Part shown: one piece after another, positions 23,421-32,600 of the stretch
Layout: the number at the start of each line of letters is the position of its first letter
How positions within the stretch are numbered: the stretch's first letter is position 1
Made by a program: the position numbers and the translations under genes
Origin: Myxococcales bacterium
Lineage (GTDB): Bacteria > Myxococcota > Myxococcia > Myxococcales > Myxococcaceae
Length of the DNA: 64,000 bases
Assembly (NCBI GenBank): GCA_020846875.1
Contig: JADLDB010000094.1
Coordinates: forward strand, 91,840 to 155,839
Reading direction: 5' to 3'
Notes under the pieces: model-generated
The model's input: the letters and a program-made list of their open reading frames with translations, nothing else
What the model was told of the DNA's origin: nothing
Databases searched by the model: none

Positions 23421-24589
23421 GCGCGATGGTGAAGACGTTCCGGGCGCGTGACGCACGCAGCGCCCTGGCGGCGGTGAAGGCCGCCCTGGGCCCTGACGCC
23501 GTCATTCTGTCGACGCAGGAGGTCAGCGGCGGGCTCTTCCGCAAGGCGGAAATCGAAGTGACCGCCGCGCTCGACCCGGCGGCCCCCGCGCGGCAGCGCG
23601 TGGCCCGGGCGCCCCTGTCCACCCCCAAGCCCGCGCCGGTGCGCCACGGCGCCGCGCGCTACGCCGTCCCGCCGCCTCCAGCGCCCGACGACGCTCCCGG
23701 GCCGTCCCTCATCGCCGAGGAGCTGATCGCCCTGCGCGGCGCAGTCGAGAACGTGCGCAGCCAGCTCAAGCAGCAGGCGCTCGCCGCGCCAGCCGAGGAC
23801 GTGCGCTTCCCCGCGCCGGTGATGGAGCTGTTCGAGCACCTCATCGCCCGCGGGCTGGACGAAGGCCTGGCGGAAGACCTCCTCCGCCTCGCCGCCGGCG
23901 CCCACGGCACCCAACCTGCCCTGATGTGGCGGGCGGTGCGCGAGCTGCTCGCCGAGCGCCTCATCCCCAGCCGCGCCCCATGGATGCCGGGCCCGCGCCG
24001 CGCCATCGCCCTCATCGGCCCCACAGGGGTGGGGAAGACCACCACCCTCGCGAAGATCGCCGCCCGCGCGCTGATGGAGTCGCGCCTCAAGGTGGCGCTC
24101 ATCACCGTGGACACCTACCGGATCGGCGCCGCGGAGCAGGTGGCCCGCTACGGCAGCATGATGAACGTGCCTACCCGCGTGGCCCACACCGAGAAGGAGC
24201 TGGCCCGCGCGCTGGAGTTCAGCCGCACCGCCGACCTGGTGCTCATCGACACCGCGGGGCGCAGCAAGCCCGACGACATCGCCCGCCAGGCGCAGCTGCT
24301 GAGGAGCGCCCCGGGCGTGGACCTCTACCTGTGCCTGTCCGCCGCCACCGGCGCGCGCGAGGTGGCCGCCGCCGCCGCCCGCTACGCGCCCCTCAAGCCC
24401 AGCCGCCTCATCTTCACCAAGCTGGACGAGGCCGACGGGCCGGCCTCGCTGGTGTCCGCCCTGGGGCCCGTGGGCCGGCCCATCGTCTGCGTCACCGACG
24501 GGCAGCGGGTGCCCGAAGACATCCACGCCCTCACCGCCAACGAGCTCGTCGGGCTGGTGGCCGGTGACCTCCAGCTGGGACGCGGCTGA
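23417..24589 (+). CDS. flhF: SRP-type GTPase FlhF
   Basis: This 390-residue GTPase recruits early flagellar parts to the assembly site, usually a cell pole. The N-terminal B domain begins VKTFRARDARSALAAVKAALG. The NG domain follows, with P-loop ALIGPTGVGKTTTLAK near residue 200, DTYRIGAAEQ, LIDTAGRSKPDD and FTKLDEADGPAS. It overlaps flhA by 4 bp and is followed by flhG, its activator. Together they suggest a polar, number-controlled flagellum. Confidence 0.95.
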   Translation: MSAMVKTFRARDARSALAAVKAALGPDAVILSTQEVSGGLFRKAEIEVTAALDPAAPARQRVARAPLSTPKPAPVRHGAARYAVPPPPAPDDAPGPSLIAEELIALRGAVENVRSQLKQQALAAPAEDVRFPAPVMELFEHLIARGLDEGLAEDLLRLAAGAHGTQPALMWRAVRELLAERLIPSRAPWMPGPRRAIALIGPTGVGKTTTLAKIAARALMESRLKVALITVDTYRIGAAEQVARYGSMMNVPTRVAHTEKELARALEFSRTADLVLIDTAGRSKPDDIARQAQLLRSAPGVDLYLCLSAATGAREVAAAAARYAPLKPSRLIFTKLDEADGPASLVSALGPVGRPIVCVTDGQRVPEDIHALTANELVGLVAGDLQLGRG

Positions 24590-24616
24590 CGACGTCGCGA
24601 AGGAGACCTTCCCACC

Positions 24617-25498
24617 ATGGACCAGGCAGAGAGCCTCCGGCGGATGATGAGCCAGCAGTCGGGCGGTGAAGTCCGCGTCATTGCCGTCACCAGCGGGAAG
24701 GGCGGGGTGGGGAAGACGAACGTCACCTCCAACATCGCCATCCTCGCGGCGCAGACCGGCAAGCGGGTGTTGATCGTCGACGGCGATCTCGGCCTGGCCA
24801 ACGTAGAGATCGTCTTCGGCCTCACCCCCCGCTACCACCTCGGCCACCTCCTCGACGGCACCGCCGAGCTCCGCCAGGTGCTGGCCACCGGCCCGGAAGG
24901 CGTGCGAGTGCTGCCCGGCGGGAGCGGCGTGCGCAGCCTGACCGTGCTGGACGACGCCCAGAAGCTGCGCTTCATGTCCGCGCTGGACACCATTGAAGAC
25001 GAGTTCGACCTGGTGCTGATCGACACTGGCGCGGGCATCGGGGACAACGTGCTCTTCTTCGTGGGCGGCGCGCAGGAAGCGCTGTTGGTGCTCACGTCCG
25101 AGCCCACCTCGCTCACTGACGCCTACGCCGCGGTGAAGGTGTTGTCGCTGGAAGGCGGAGTCGAGCACTTCAACGTGCTGGTCAACCAGGTCGCAACCGA
25201 GCAGCAGGCTCGGGAGATCTACGAGAAGCTGTGCACCGTCACCCGGCGCTTCCTCAAGGCGCGTCTGAAGCTGCTGGGCCAGCTCCCCCGGGACGAGAAC
25301 ATTCACCGCGCAGTGCTGCTGCAGCGGCCGGTGGTGCAGGCCTTCCCCCACTCGCCCGCCAGCCGCGCGCTCAAGGCCGTGGCCGACAAGCTGTTCACCG
25401 AGCCGCCGCCTCAGAGCAACGTCGGGGGCCTCAAGTTCCTCTGGCAGCGCCTGCTGCGCGGCGGCGCGGGCGCCGGCGCCGTACCGCCCGCGCCCTGA
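24617..25498 (+). CDS. flhG: Flagellar number regulator FlhG (MinD-like ATPase)
   Basis: This 293-residue MinD-family ATPase has the FlhG-specific N-terminal activation helix MDQAESLRRM (DQAxxLR motif), which stimulates FlhF. The deviant Walker A VTSGKGGVGKTNVTSNIA, the switch VDGDLGLANVEIVFGL and DTGAGIGDNVLFF follow. The C-terminal end has a basic/amphipathic stretch suited to membrane binding. AGGAGA precedes the ATG. It lies between flhF and fliA, the standard order. Confidence 0.95.
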   Translation: MDQAESLRRMMSQQSGGEVRVIAVTSGKGGVGKTNVTSNIAILAAQTGKRVLIVDGDLGLANVEIVFGLTPRYHLGHLLDGTAELRQVLATGPEGVRVLPGGSGVRSLTVLDDAQKLRFMSALDTIEDEFDLVLIDTGAGIGDNVLFFVGGAQEALLVLTSEPTSLTDAYAAVKVLSLEGGVEHFNVLVNQVATEQQAREIYEKLCTVTRRFLKARLKLLGQLPRDENIHRAVLLQRPVVQAFPHSPASRALKAVADKLFTEPPPQSNVGGLKFLWQRLLRGGAGAGAVPPAP

Positions 25499-25514
25499 AA
25501 GGAGCTGCTTCGCC

Positions 25515-26240
25515 ATGCACCGCGCCGAGGCCCGCTACAGCCTGCCCACCAGCGACGCCGAGCTCTTGCGCCGGTACGGCGTGCTGATCGATCGCGTGGG
25601 CCGGCGGCTCGCCGCGCGCCTGGGCATGGCCCACCTGGCTGACGAGCTGTGGAGCGTGGGCGCGATGGGGCTGCTGGAGGCCGCGCGCCGCTTCGACGCC
25701 GCGCGCGGCGTGCGCTTCGAGACCTTCGCGGAGCACCGCATCCGCGGGGCGATGCTGGACGAGCTGCGGAAGATGGATCACCTCCCTCGGCGGCTGCGCG
25801 CCGACACCGAGAAGGTGGAGAAGGGCCGGGCCGCGCTGGGCAAGCAGCTGGGCCGCGAGCCGACGGGCGAAGAGCTGGCCGGGCACCTGAAGTTGTCGGT
25901 GGACGAGCTGGCCGAGCTGGAGCAGCTCAGGCAGCCCCTGTTGCCCCTGGTGGGCGCACTGTCGGTGGCGTCCGGCGAGGAGGGCGCGGAGGAGCGCGTC
26001 GAGCGCACCCTGGTGGTGCAGCGGCTCACCCAGGCCATCTCCAGGCTGGCCGAGCGGCTCCAGCTGCTGCTGACGCTCTACTACGTGGAGGAGCTCACCT
26101 TCCGGGAGATCTCCGGCCTGCTGAAGGTGAGCGAGGCGCGGGTGTGCCAGCTCCACGGTGAAGCGGTGAAGCGCCTGCGCGGGCTGCTGGCGGACGAACG
26201 CGGGGCCCCGCTCCCCGAGTCCCCAGCGCTGGCCGGCTGA
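25515..26240 (+). CDS. fliA: Flagellar sigma factor FliA (sigma-28)
   Basis: This 241-residue protein of the FliA/WhiG group has region 2 (LWSVGAMGLLEAARRFD, RFETFAEHRIRGAMLDELRK), region 3 and a C-terminal region 4 helix-turn-helix (LTFREISGLLKVSEARVCQLH). It would direct RNA polymerase to late flagellar genes such as flagellin, none of which is in this window. AAAGGAGC precedes the ATG. It closes the fliL operon. Confidence 0.94.
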   Translation: MHRAEARYSLPTSDAELLRRYGVLIDRVGRRLAARLGMAHLADELWSVGAMGLLEAARRFDAARGVRFETFAEHRIRGAMLDELRKMDHLPRRLRADTEKVEKGRAALGKQLGREPTGEELAGHLKLSVDELAELEQLRQPLLPLVGALSVASGEEGAEERVERTLVVQRLTQAISRLAERLQLLLTLYYVEELTFREISGLLKVSEARVCQLHGEAVKRLRGLLADERGAPLPESPALAG

Positions 26241-26252
26241 GCTGACCTCAGC
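26236..26252. terminator. Possible bidirectional hairpin between fliA and the convergent gene
   Basis: GCTGAG-CTGAC-CTCAGC is a perfect 6-bp stem with a 5-base loop spanning the fliA stop and the end of the convergent gene. No T run follows on either strand. Confidence 0.3.
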
Positions 26253-26877
26253 GCGTGGCCACGGTGTCCTCAGGCAGGCGCTCGAAGCGCAGCACCCATT
26301 CCACCGGGCCCCGGCGGAACGAGAAGGTGAGCGTCTGCCCCGCGTCGAAGGTGCGCCCCGCGCCCCAGTGCGCCAGGGGCCCCTCCAACCGCACCGCGTC
26401 GTCGCTGATGATCCACCTGCCGCGGGCCTGCCCCACCCGGTAGCTGCCGTCGAGGCTCAGCACCAGCTCGCCCAGGCTCGCCTCGGACGGCTGGCCGTTC
26501 ACCGTGACGGCGGCCCTCTTGAAGTGCGCTGGAGGCCGGAGGCCGAGGGTGTGACGCGCGTTGAGCAGCTCCACGCGCACGAAGCCCTCGCTCAGCACCG
26601 AGACGCGCACCCGGTGCTCGGCGCCGCGCCGGTCGAGCACCACGTAGACCTCGCCCAGCGCCAGGCCCACGCTGGAGGAGAACTGCTCGCGCCCGGCCTC
26701 TCGCCGTACCCCGTGGAGCGCCCGCAGCACCCGTGAGGTGACCGTCAGGTCCGCGTCCTCCTCGAGCGTCAGCGAGGTGCGCTCTACGGACACATGGGCC
26801 GGCTCCCGGGCGTGGAAGACGTCGTCGGCGAGGGTGGGCAGGGCAGCCAGGGCGAGCGCGAAGGGCAGGAGCTTCAT
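26248..26877 (-). CDS. Secreted hypothetical protein
   Basis: This 209-residue protein starts at the ATG at 26877 with a signal peptide (MKLLPFALALAALPTLAD). The mature part is rich in alternating hydrophobic/polar stretches suggesting beta strands (FSSSVGLALGEVYVVLDRRG, VRVSVLSEGFVRVELL, LGELVLSLDGSYRVGQARG). No cysteine pairs or known catalytic motif are seen. I do not recognise the family. It converges on fliA with 7 bp between stops, and a TPR-protein gene lies upstream on the same strand. Confidence 0.6.
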   Translation of the reverse strand: MKLLPFALALAALPTLADDVFHAREPAHVSVERTSLTLEEDADLTVTSRVLRALHGVRREAGREQFSSSVGLALGEVYVVLDRRGAEHRVRVSVLSEGFVRVELLNARHTLGLRPPAHFKRAAVTVNGQPSEASLGELVLSLDGSYRVGQARGRWIISDDAVRLEGPLAHWGAGRTFDAGQTLTFSFRRGPVEWVLRFERLPEDTVATR

Positions 26878-26996
26878 GCCGGCCACCCAGTGCAACCTCG
26901 CGGCCCGGCGGGCGCTGGCCCAGTTTCCGCGACTTGGGGCGCCGGCCTCCGGGTCAAGAGCGCCGGTGAGACCTGGCGCACCCTGTCGGCCGCACC

Positions 26997-27953
26997 TCAG
27001 GGCCACTGTGCGATGACGCTCTTCACCTCGCTGGTGAAGGGGCCGTCGGGCTCGAGTTCGAGGTACTTCGCGTACAGCTTCTTCGAGGCGGCGACGTCGT
27101 GCCGTTGCTGGGCGAGGAAGGCGAGCAGCAGCGTGGCTCCTGCGTGGGAGGGGTTCAGCTTGAGTGCGCGCTCCGCGGCCCGGCCGGCGAGGAGGCCCTG
27201 ACGGAGATCTGTGCGGGCCAGCGCCAGCCCGAACCACGCGTCGGGGTTTTTCGGTGTGCGGACCACCGCCTTCTTGAAGCGGGCCAGGGCCGCCCTGGCC
27301 CGCCCATCGTCCAGCTGCTTCTTGCCAGCGGCGAAGAGGCGAGCTGCCGCCTCCGCCGACGTCGCAGGGGAACGCACCCGCGCGCCCAGCGTCACCGGCG
27401 CGGTCGTCACGACCGGAGGCGTTGCCTCGGCCTCCGTCTCCCCGGCGGTGGTTGGGGAAGCCTCGTCGGCGGATGCCGCTGCCTCTGGGTCGGGAGCGTC
27501 ACCAGCCGGCGGCGCCTCCTCGGCCGTCCGCGCCAGGGCGTCCTGGCCAGGAGTGCGCCTCGTCGTCCGGGCCACGCTCGCCGGAGCCTGGGCGGTCTCC
27601 GCCGTGGGGTGGGCCACCGGTGCCACCGCTGCACCGGCTGCGTCTTGAACTCCCTTCCTGGCCGTGGACGGTTCTCCTTGCAGCGCCGGCCCCTCCACGG
27701 AGAGCGCCACGTACCCGCCCATCGCCGCCAGGGACACGGCGGCGAACACCCACGGCAGCCGCGAGGCGCGCGGGGGGCGCGGCTGGCTTTCCTCGTCCTC
27801 CAGTGGCGCGGGGGAGGAGGGGGCCTCGAGGCGCGGCGGGGGAACGGAGGGCGTGAGGCGACCCGCGGCGTGCGGCTGGTACTTCGGCCACCGCCCGCTG
27901 CGGGCCCGGCGGCGTGGGTGTGCGTGTGACTGGGAGAAGGCGCGTGGATCCAC
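26997..27953 (-). CDS. Membrane-anchored TPR protein with Pro/Ala-rich linker
   Basis: This 318-residue protein has an N-terminal basic, Pro-rich cytoplasmic part and one membrane helix (LPWVFAAVSLAAMGGYVAL). A long Ala/Glu/Thr-rich linker leads to a C-terminal TPR module of about 110 residues (AARLFAAGKKQLDDGRARAA, PKNPDAWFGLALARTDLRQG, LNPSHAGATLLLAFLAQQ). The layout is common among myxobacterial proteins that accompany kinases or gliding systems, where TPRs bind partners. The GTG at 27953 has a good GGAGG 7 bases upstream. Its role is unknown. Confidence 0.65.
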   Translation of the reverse strand: MDPRAFSQSHAHPRRRARSGRWPKYQPHAAGRLTPSVPPPRLEAPSSPAPLEDEESQPRPPRASRLPWVFAAVSLAAMGGYVALSVEGPALQGEPSTARKGVQDAAGAAVAPVAHPTAETAQAPASVARTTRRTPGQDALARTAEEAPPAGDAPDPEAAASADEASPTTAGETEAEATPPVVTTAPVTLGARVRSPATSAEAAARLFAAGKKQLDDGRARAALARFKKAVVRTPKNPDAWFGLALARTDLRQGLLAGRAAERALKLNPSHAGATLLLAFLAQQRHDVAASKKLYAKYLELEPDGPFTSEVKSVIAQWP

Positions 27954-28116
27954 TCGGACACCTCCGCGTCGGGAACCAGCAACAAACGTTCCGGGGCGAG
28001 CCCTCCGGGAGAGGGCGTCACCGTCCGGGGTGCGGGCGACCCCCTGCGGTCACGTCGACCCCGGTGTCCACGGCGCCAGGTAAAGGCGGGGCTGCGATCT
28101 TCCGTGGATCCTCGCA

Positions 28117-28132
28117 AGGCACACCGGGTGCA
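28117..28132 (+). promoter_or_regulatory. Sigma-54-like -24/-12 site before the PilZ gene
   Basis: AGGCACACCGGGTGCA has GG (28118-28119) and GC (28130-28131) exactly 10 bases apart and keeps GGCAC and TGCA of the consensus, with three mismatches. The predicted transcript start near 28143 would give a very short leader, like the two flagellar sigma-54 sites in this window. Confidence 0.4.
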
Positions 28133-28154
28133 AGGTGGGCCGGAAGAGACGACC

Positions 28155-29045
28155 ATGACGGACACTGAACTGGAACGCCTGGAGAGCGAGTTGGCTGTCG
28201 AAGAGACGACGCTGCTCACCGAGTTGGGGGCCCTGAAGGCGGCGGCCGAAGCCTTGGAGAATCGGGCGCGGGCTGCCCAGGCCTTGGCGGCCGAGGTGGC
28301 GGCGCGGGGCGGTGACGGAGGCGTGGCGACGCGCCTGCAGCAGTTGGCCGTGCCCCGCACCTTCGGCGAGACGGCCTTCGAGCGCGCACGCCGGGCCCGG
28401 GAAGAGGCGGTCCGGGTACGACGGGAGGCTACCGCCCACGTGCGCCAGATGTTTGGCGTCCACAGGCGCACCCTGTCGGAGCTGACCAGCCAACTGCAGG
28501 CCGATGAGAGCCTCGCTCGGCGCCAGCTGGACGACCTCAAGCGCCGCGCCGAGGCCCGGGTCGAGGCCGCCCGCGCCGAAGCTGCCCGGGTCCAGGCCCC
28601 GCCGCCGCCTCCCCCGCCCAGCTCGCCTGCGGGGGCCACGGCGCTGGGCGCCATGTCCATCGACGAAGCCATCGCCCGCACCGTGGTGGCCGCCCGGCCT
28701 TCGCAGCGCCGCGTGCAGCCGCGCGTCAAGGTGCAGACCCAGGTGGACTTCTCTTCCGACGCCAACTTCTACATGGGCTTCTCCGCCAACGTCTCCGAGG
28801 GCGGCATCTTCGTGGCCACGGTAGCCGTGGCCCCCATCGGCACCGAAGTCGACCTGTCCTTCTCGCTGCCCACCGGCAAGCAGATCGCCTGTCGCGGGGT
28901 GGTCCGCTGGGTGCGCGAGGTGAATGACAAGCTGCCGGACAGCTTCCCGGGCCTGGGCATTCAGTTCGAGAACCTCGATCCGCAGTCCCTCGAGGCGATT
29001 CGCCACTTCGTGTCTGAGCGCGATCCGATGTTCTACGTCGACTGA
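28155..29045 (+). CDS. PilZ-domain cyclic di-GMP effector with coiled coil
   Basis: This 296-residue protein starts at the ATG at 28155 (MTDTELERLESELAVEE). The N-terminal 145 residues form an Arg/Glu-rich coiled coil. A Pro-rich hinge follows, then a C-terminal PilZ domain of the myxobacterial type (RRVQPRVKVQTQVDFSSD, NVSEGGIFVATVAVAP, VVRWVREVND, GLGIQFENLDPQSLEAI). The cyclic di-GMP-binding pattern is partly kept as QRRVQPR upstream and N-x-SxGG. It has no membrane segment. With a diguanylate cyclase and flagellar genes nearby, it may read the cyclic di-GMP level, but its target is unknown. Confidence 0.82.
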   Translation: MTDTELERLESELAVEETTLLTELGALKAAAEALENRARAAQALAAEVAARGGDGGVATRLQQLAVPRTFGETAFERARRAREEAVRVRREATAHVRQMFGVHRRTLSELTSQLQADESLARRQLDDLKRRAEARVEAARAEAARVQAPPPPPPPSSPAGATALGAMSIDEAIARTVVAARPSQRRVQPRVKVQTQVDFSSDANFYMGFSANVSEGGIFVATVAVAPIGTEVDLSFSLPTGKQIACRGVVRWVREVNDKLPDSFPGLGIQFENLDPQSLEAIRHFVSERDPMFYVD

Positions 29046-29082
29046 AGCGACCAGTCCGCCACAGCGAAGCCCGGGGGGCCTC

Positions 29083-29572
29083 ATGGACCTGGATACCGAG
29101 ATAGTCAGGCTGATCAACAGAGCGCGGTGCGCGTGCCCCCTACCCGACCAGCGCCCTCGAGTTGCAGGCGCTCCTGGGGCAAGCGGGCCATGAGCTGACC
29201 GCGGGGCAGCGTCACGAGGTGGCGGAGGCGCTGGCCGCCGCGCGTGCGCGCAGAGCCGGCTTCGAGCCCGAAGCCTCACCTGCGAAGGGCTGGCGCCGTG
29301 CGCCGCCAGGTGCCCCTCGCTGGTGGCCACGGCCGTCCCGGAGTTCTCCGTGCGCCTCGTCTCCAGGCACCTGGCCGCGAGCTGGCGCCGGCGACGGTCC
29401 GCTTTTCCAGCCCCATGGCGGTGGCCCCCAGCTTTCTCACCGAGCTCGAGGTGCAGGTGGGGGGGAGCAGGTGCGCTTCTGGGCGAAGGTGTCCCGCTGT
29501 GTGCCCTGCGGCGCCACTCACCAGGTGGAGGCGGCGCCCTTCGCCCTCTCTGGGCACGCACTCGAGCCCTGA
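29083..29572 (+). pseudogene. Multiply frameshifted remnant of a small protein gene
   Basis: Five consecutive segments in changing frames together read as one protein of about 160 residues. They are MDLDTEIVRLINRARC from 29083; TSALELQALLGQAGHEL through FEPEAS; TCEGLAPCAARCPSLV and TAVPEFSVRLVSRHL; ELAPATVRFSSPMAVAPSFL through VQVGG; and EQVRFWAKVSRCVPCGATHQ to the stop at 29572. Frame changes fall near 29137 (run of C), 29275, 29379 and 29460 (run of seven G). The product had a CxxC motif but belongs to no family I recognise. Either the gene is decayed or the assembly has indels here. This pseudogene accounts for most of the 600-bp gap between the PilZ gene and the FG-GAP gene. Confidence 0.6.
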
Positions 29573-29651
29573 CGCCGGATCACGTCGGCGACGCACCCGA
29601 GCGGAGGGACCGGCGGCCAGCAGCGCTCCCAGGTCGCGGCTCACTGACGCT

Positions 29652-32600
29652 TCAGAAGTCCAGCGGCAGCACGAAGGCCGTGCCGTTGGCCGTCCCGCTG
29701 CGGTAGCTCAAGGGCGCGCCCAGGCCCAGCGCCGCCGGCGCGCCTCCACCCGCGGGCGACACCCACAGGTCGGCGCCGAAGGACGCGCGCTCGCGGTGAT
29801 CCGCCACCACCGTCAGCGCGGGCACGTTGGGCCCGGGCGTCACCGAGCCGCCGGCGAAGACGAACACCGCGCCGGTGCCGTCGCCGTTGACGTTGGCGTC
29901 CGGCGCGCTCACCACCAGGTCCGGCACCCCGTCGCCGGTGACGTCCACGCTGCCCCACAGCGCCCGGCCGAAGCCCGGCGCGCGCTCGGCGTAGACGACG
30001 GGCACTGGATTGAGCCCGTCTCCCAGGATGCTGGCCAGCCGCTCGCCCGCGGGTGGCCGCTTCGCCACGATGGCCGCCGCGTCGATGAGCAACACCGTCG
30101 GCTGCGCCTGCCCCAGGAAGGGGTACAGCTCGGCGCTCACCGCCACGAAGTCCCGCGGGTCGCCGCGCAGCACCCGCCCGGCGCGCGTCGCCGCCAGTCC
30201 CAGCCGCATGGTGGTGACGCCCGTCTCCGTGTCTCCTGAGATGCGCACCCACGACGCCGTCGTCCGCCCGCCGCAGCGCGCCCCGCCTGGATCGAAGCCG
30301 AACAGCACCAGGAGGCCGCGCCGGTTGGAGTTGTCCGAGTAGCGCAGCGACACCTCGTCGCAGCCGTCGCCGTCCAGGTCCCCCAGCGAAGACGGCGTGA
30401 AGGTGGCCCAGGGCAACGCGGGCAGCGAGTAGAGCGGGTCGCACCCCATCGACGGCTTCGCCAGCGTCGCGTCGTCCGGCGCGCGGCCACCGAAGATCTC
30501 CAGCCCGTTGGTGCGGGCCAGCGCCAGGTCGTTTCGCCCGTCGCCGTCGAAGTCGAAGTTGCCCTCCACCCCGTTGCGGCCCAGCCCGCTGCGCTGGCAC
30601 ACCGAGGCGGCGCCGCCGTCCGGCACCGTGCAGTTGGCCAGGTCGCGCAGGGCCCACACCCGGAAGCCCTCCTTGAAGGTGCCGTCGGCCTGGCCCAGGT
30701 GCACCATCACCGCGCCCGGTGACTGGCTGGCGGTGGGCAGGCACTCCAGGCGGTTGGTGGCGTAGTCCACCACCGTCGTCCCGCCGTCGGCCATCTTCGT
30801 GGGCAGCGTGAAGCTGGGCGCGGGGAAGACGGCGTCGAGCCGCCCGTCCCCGTCGAAGTCCGTCAGCGCCACGTCGGAGCCGATGGGGCGCCCGCCGAAG
30901 GCCGCCCAGCCGCCGTCGCGCACGTAGGCGGTGTTGGCGCCCTCCATCAGCACCCGCGGCGCGTCGGGCGTGGCCAGCGCGAAGGCGATCGCCTGCCCCG
31001 CGCCCGTCTCTCCGCCCGTGTCGTCGCGCGCCGGCCCGGAGATGTTGGGCACCCCCACCACCGCCCGCAGCCCACCGCCCAGCACGCCCACCGCCACCCC
31101 CGCGCCGAATTGCTGGCTGGCCGGCTTGTTGGGCAGCGACACCGAGGCCGCGATCCACGCCGAGGGATCTCCCCCGGCGGTGAAGGCGTCCAGCCGTCCG
31201 GTGAAGTCCCCCAGCGCCGTGGAGGCCCGCCCGGCGTACGCCACCACCCGCCCGGTCCAGGTGGCCAGCCCCGTGCCCAGCGTGTCCGCGCGCCCCGTGC
31301 CCTGGCGGACCGCGTCAGGCTTGTTGGATTGCTCGCCCGCCATGCGGCCGGTGAGCCGGAAGAAGAGCAGCCTCCCGGCGAGCGGCACGCTGACGTTCAT
31401 CCCCGACACCATGAAGGTGGACGTGGCGTACGGCGCACCCAGCGCCAGCTCCGGGGCCCTGTCGCCGTCGATGTCGGTGATCGCGAAGCTGCGCCCCGCC
31501 TGGAGGTTGGACTGATCGCCGAAGAGGCGGAGGTACGCGTCGGTGCGCCCCACCTGCGTGGGCGACCTTCCAGGCGTGGCCGTGGGCCGGAACGAGGACA
31601 GGTCGAAGAGCAGCGCGCCGCCGCCGTTGCTGCCTCCGGTGTTGCCGCCCATCATCGACAGGTTGGGCGAGTCCGCGCGATCCTCCGAGACGATCAGCAG
31701 CGGCGGAAGCCCCGCGGCCCCCGGGCTGAAGCCGAGCCGCACCGTGCCTTCGTCACCGTCGGCGGTGTTGGCTGGCAGCACGAAGAGGTCCGGCTGATCC
31801 TCGAAGCGCTTCGTCGCGTTGCGGCCGAAGTGCACCTGCACCGCGTTGACCGCGCGGGCCACCGCCAGGCCACCCAGCAGCGTGTTGTTCACCGCGCCGT
31901 GGAAGGCCAGGTCCACCAGCCCGTCGCCGTTCAAGTCCGCCGCCACCAGCGAGCGCCCGAAGCGGAGGTTGGAGAAGCGCCGCAGCGTGCCGTCCGCCGC
32001 GAGGTCCGCGCCGGAGAGGCGGATCGCCCCGAGGTCGGGGATGGGCTGCCCCTTCTGCAGGACGAAGAGATCGACGACGCCCCGCGCAGTGAAGCCCGCG
32101 CCGGGGGCGAGGTCCGCGCCGGGCGAGCCCACCGCCAGGTCGTTGTCCGAATCGCCGTCCACGTCGGCGATGGCCAGCGCCGCTCCGAAGTTGCCGCGGC
32201 CGAGGCCGGTGAGCGGCGCCCGCAGCGCGCGGGGACCCTCGGGGCCGATCGCGTACAGGTACACCGCGCCCGAGTCCGCCACCGTCACGTCGTCGCCCGG
32301 CGCGGAGATGGCCAGGTCCGCTTTGCCGTCACCGTCCAGGTCGCCCGCCGCCATCACGCTGCCGAACTGCGCGGTGTCGGTGCTGCCGGTGATGGTCCAC
32401 GTCGGCTCCGCCGGCAGGCCAGTGGCGCTCCCCTTGAAGATGAAGACCGCCCCGCCCTGGGGGCGGCTCAAGTCGCTCTCAGGCACGCCCAGGGCCACGT
32501 CCGCCACCCCGTCGCCGTCGAAGTCGCCCGTCACCACGTTGGCCACGTCGCTGCGCCGGCCCTGCGCCACCAGATTCGGGCGGGTCAGCTCGGTGAGGAG

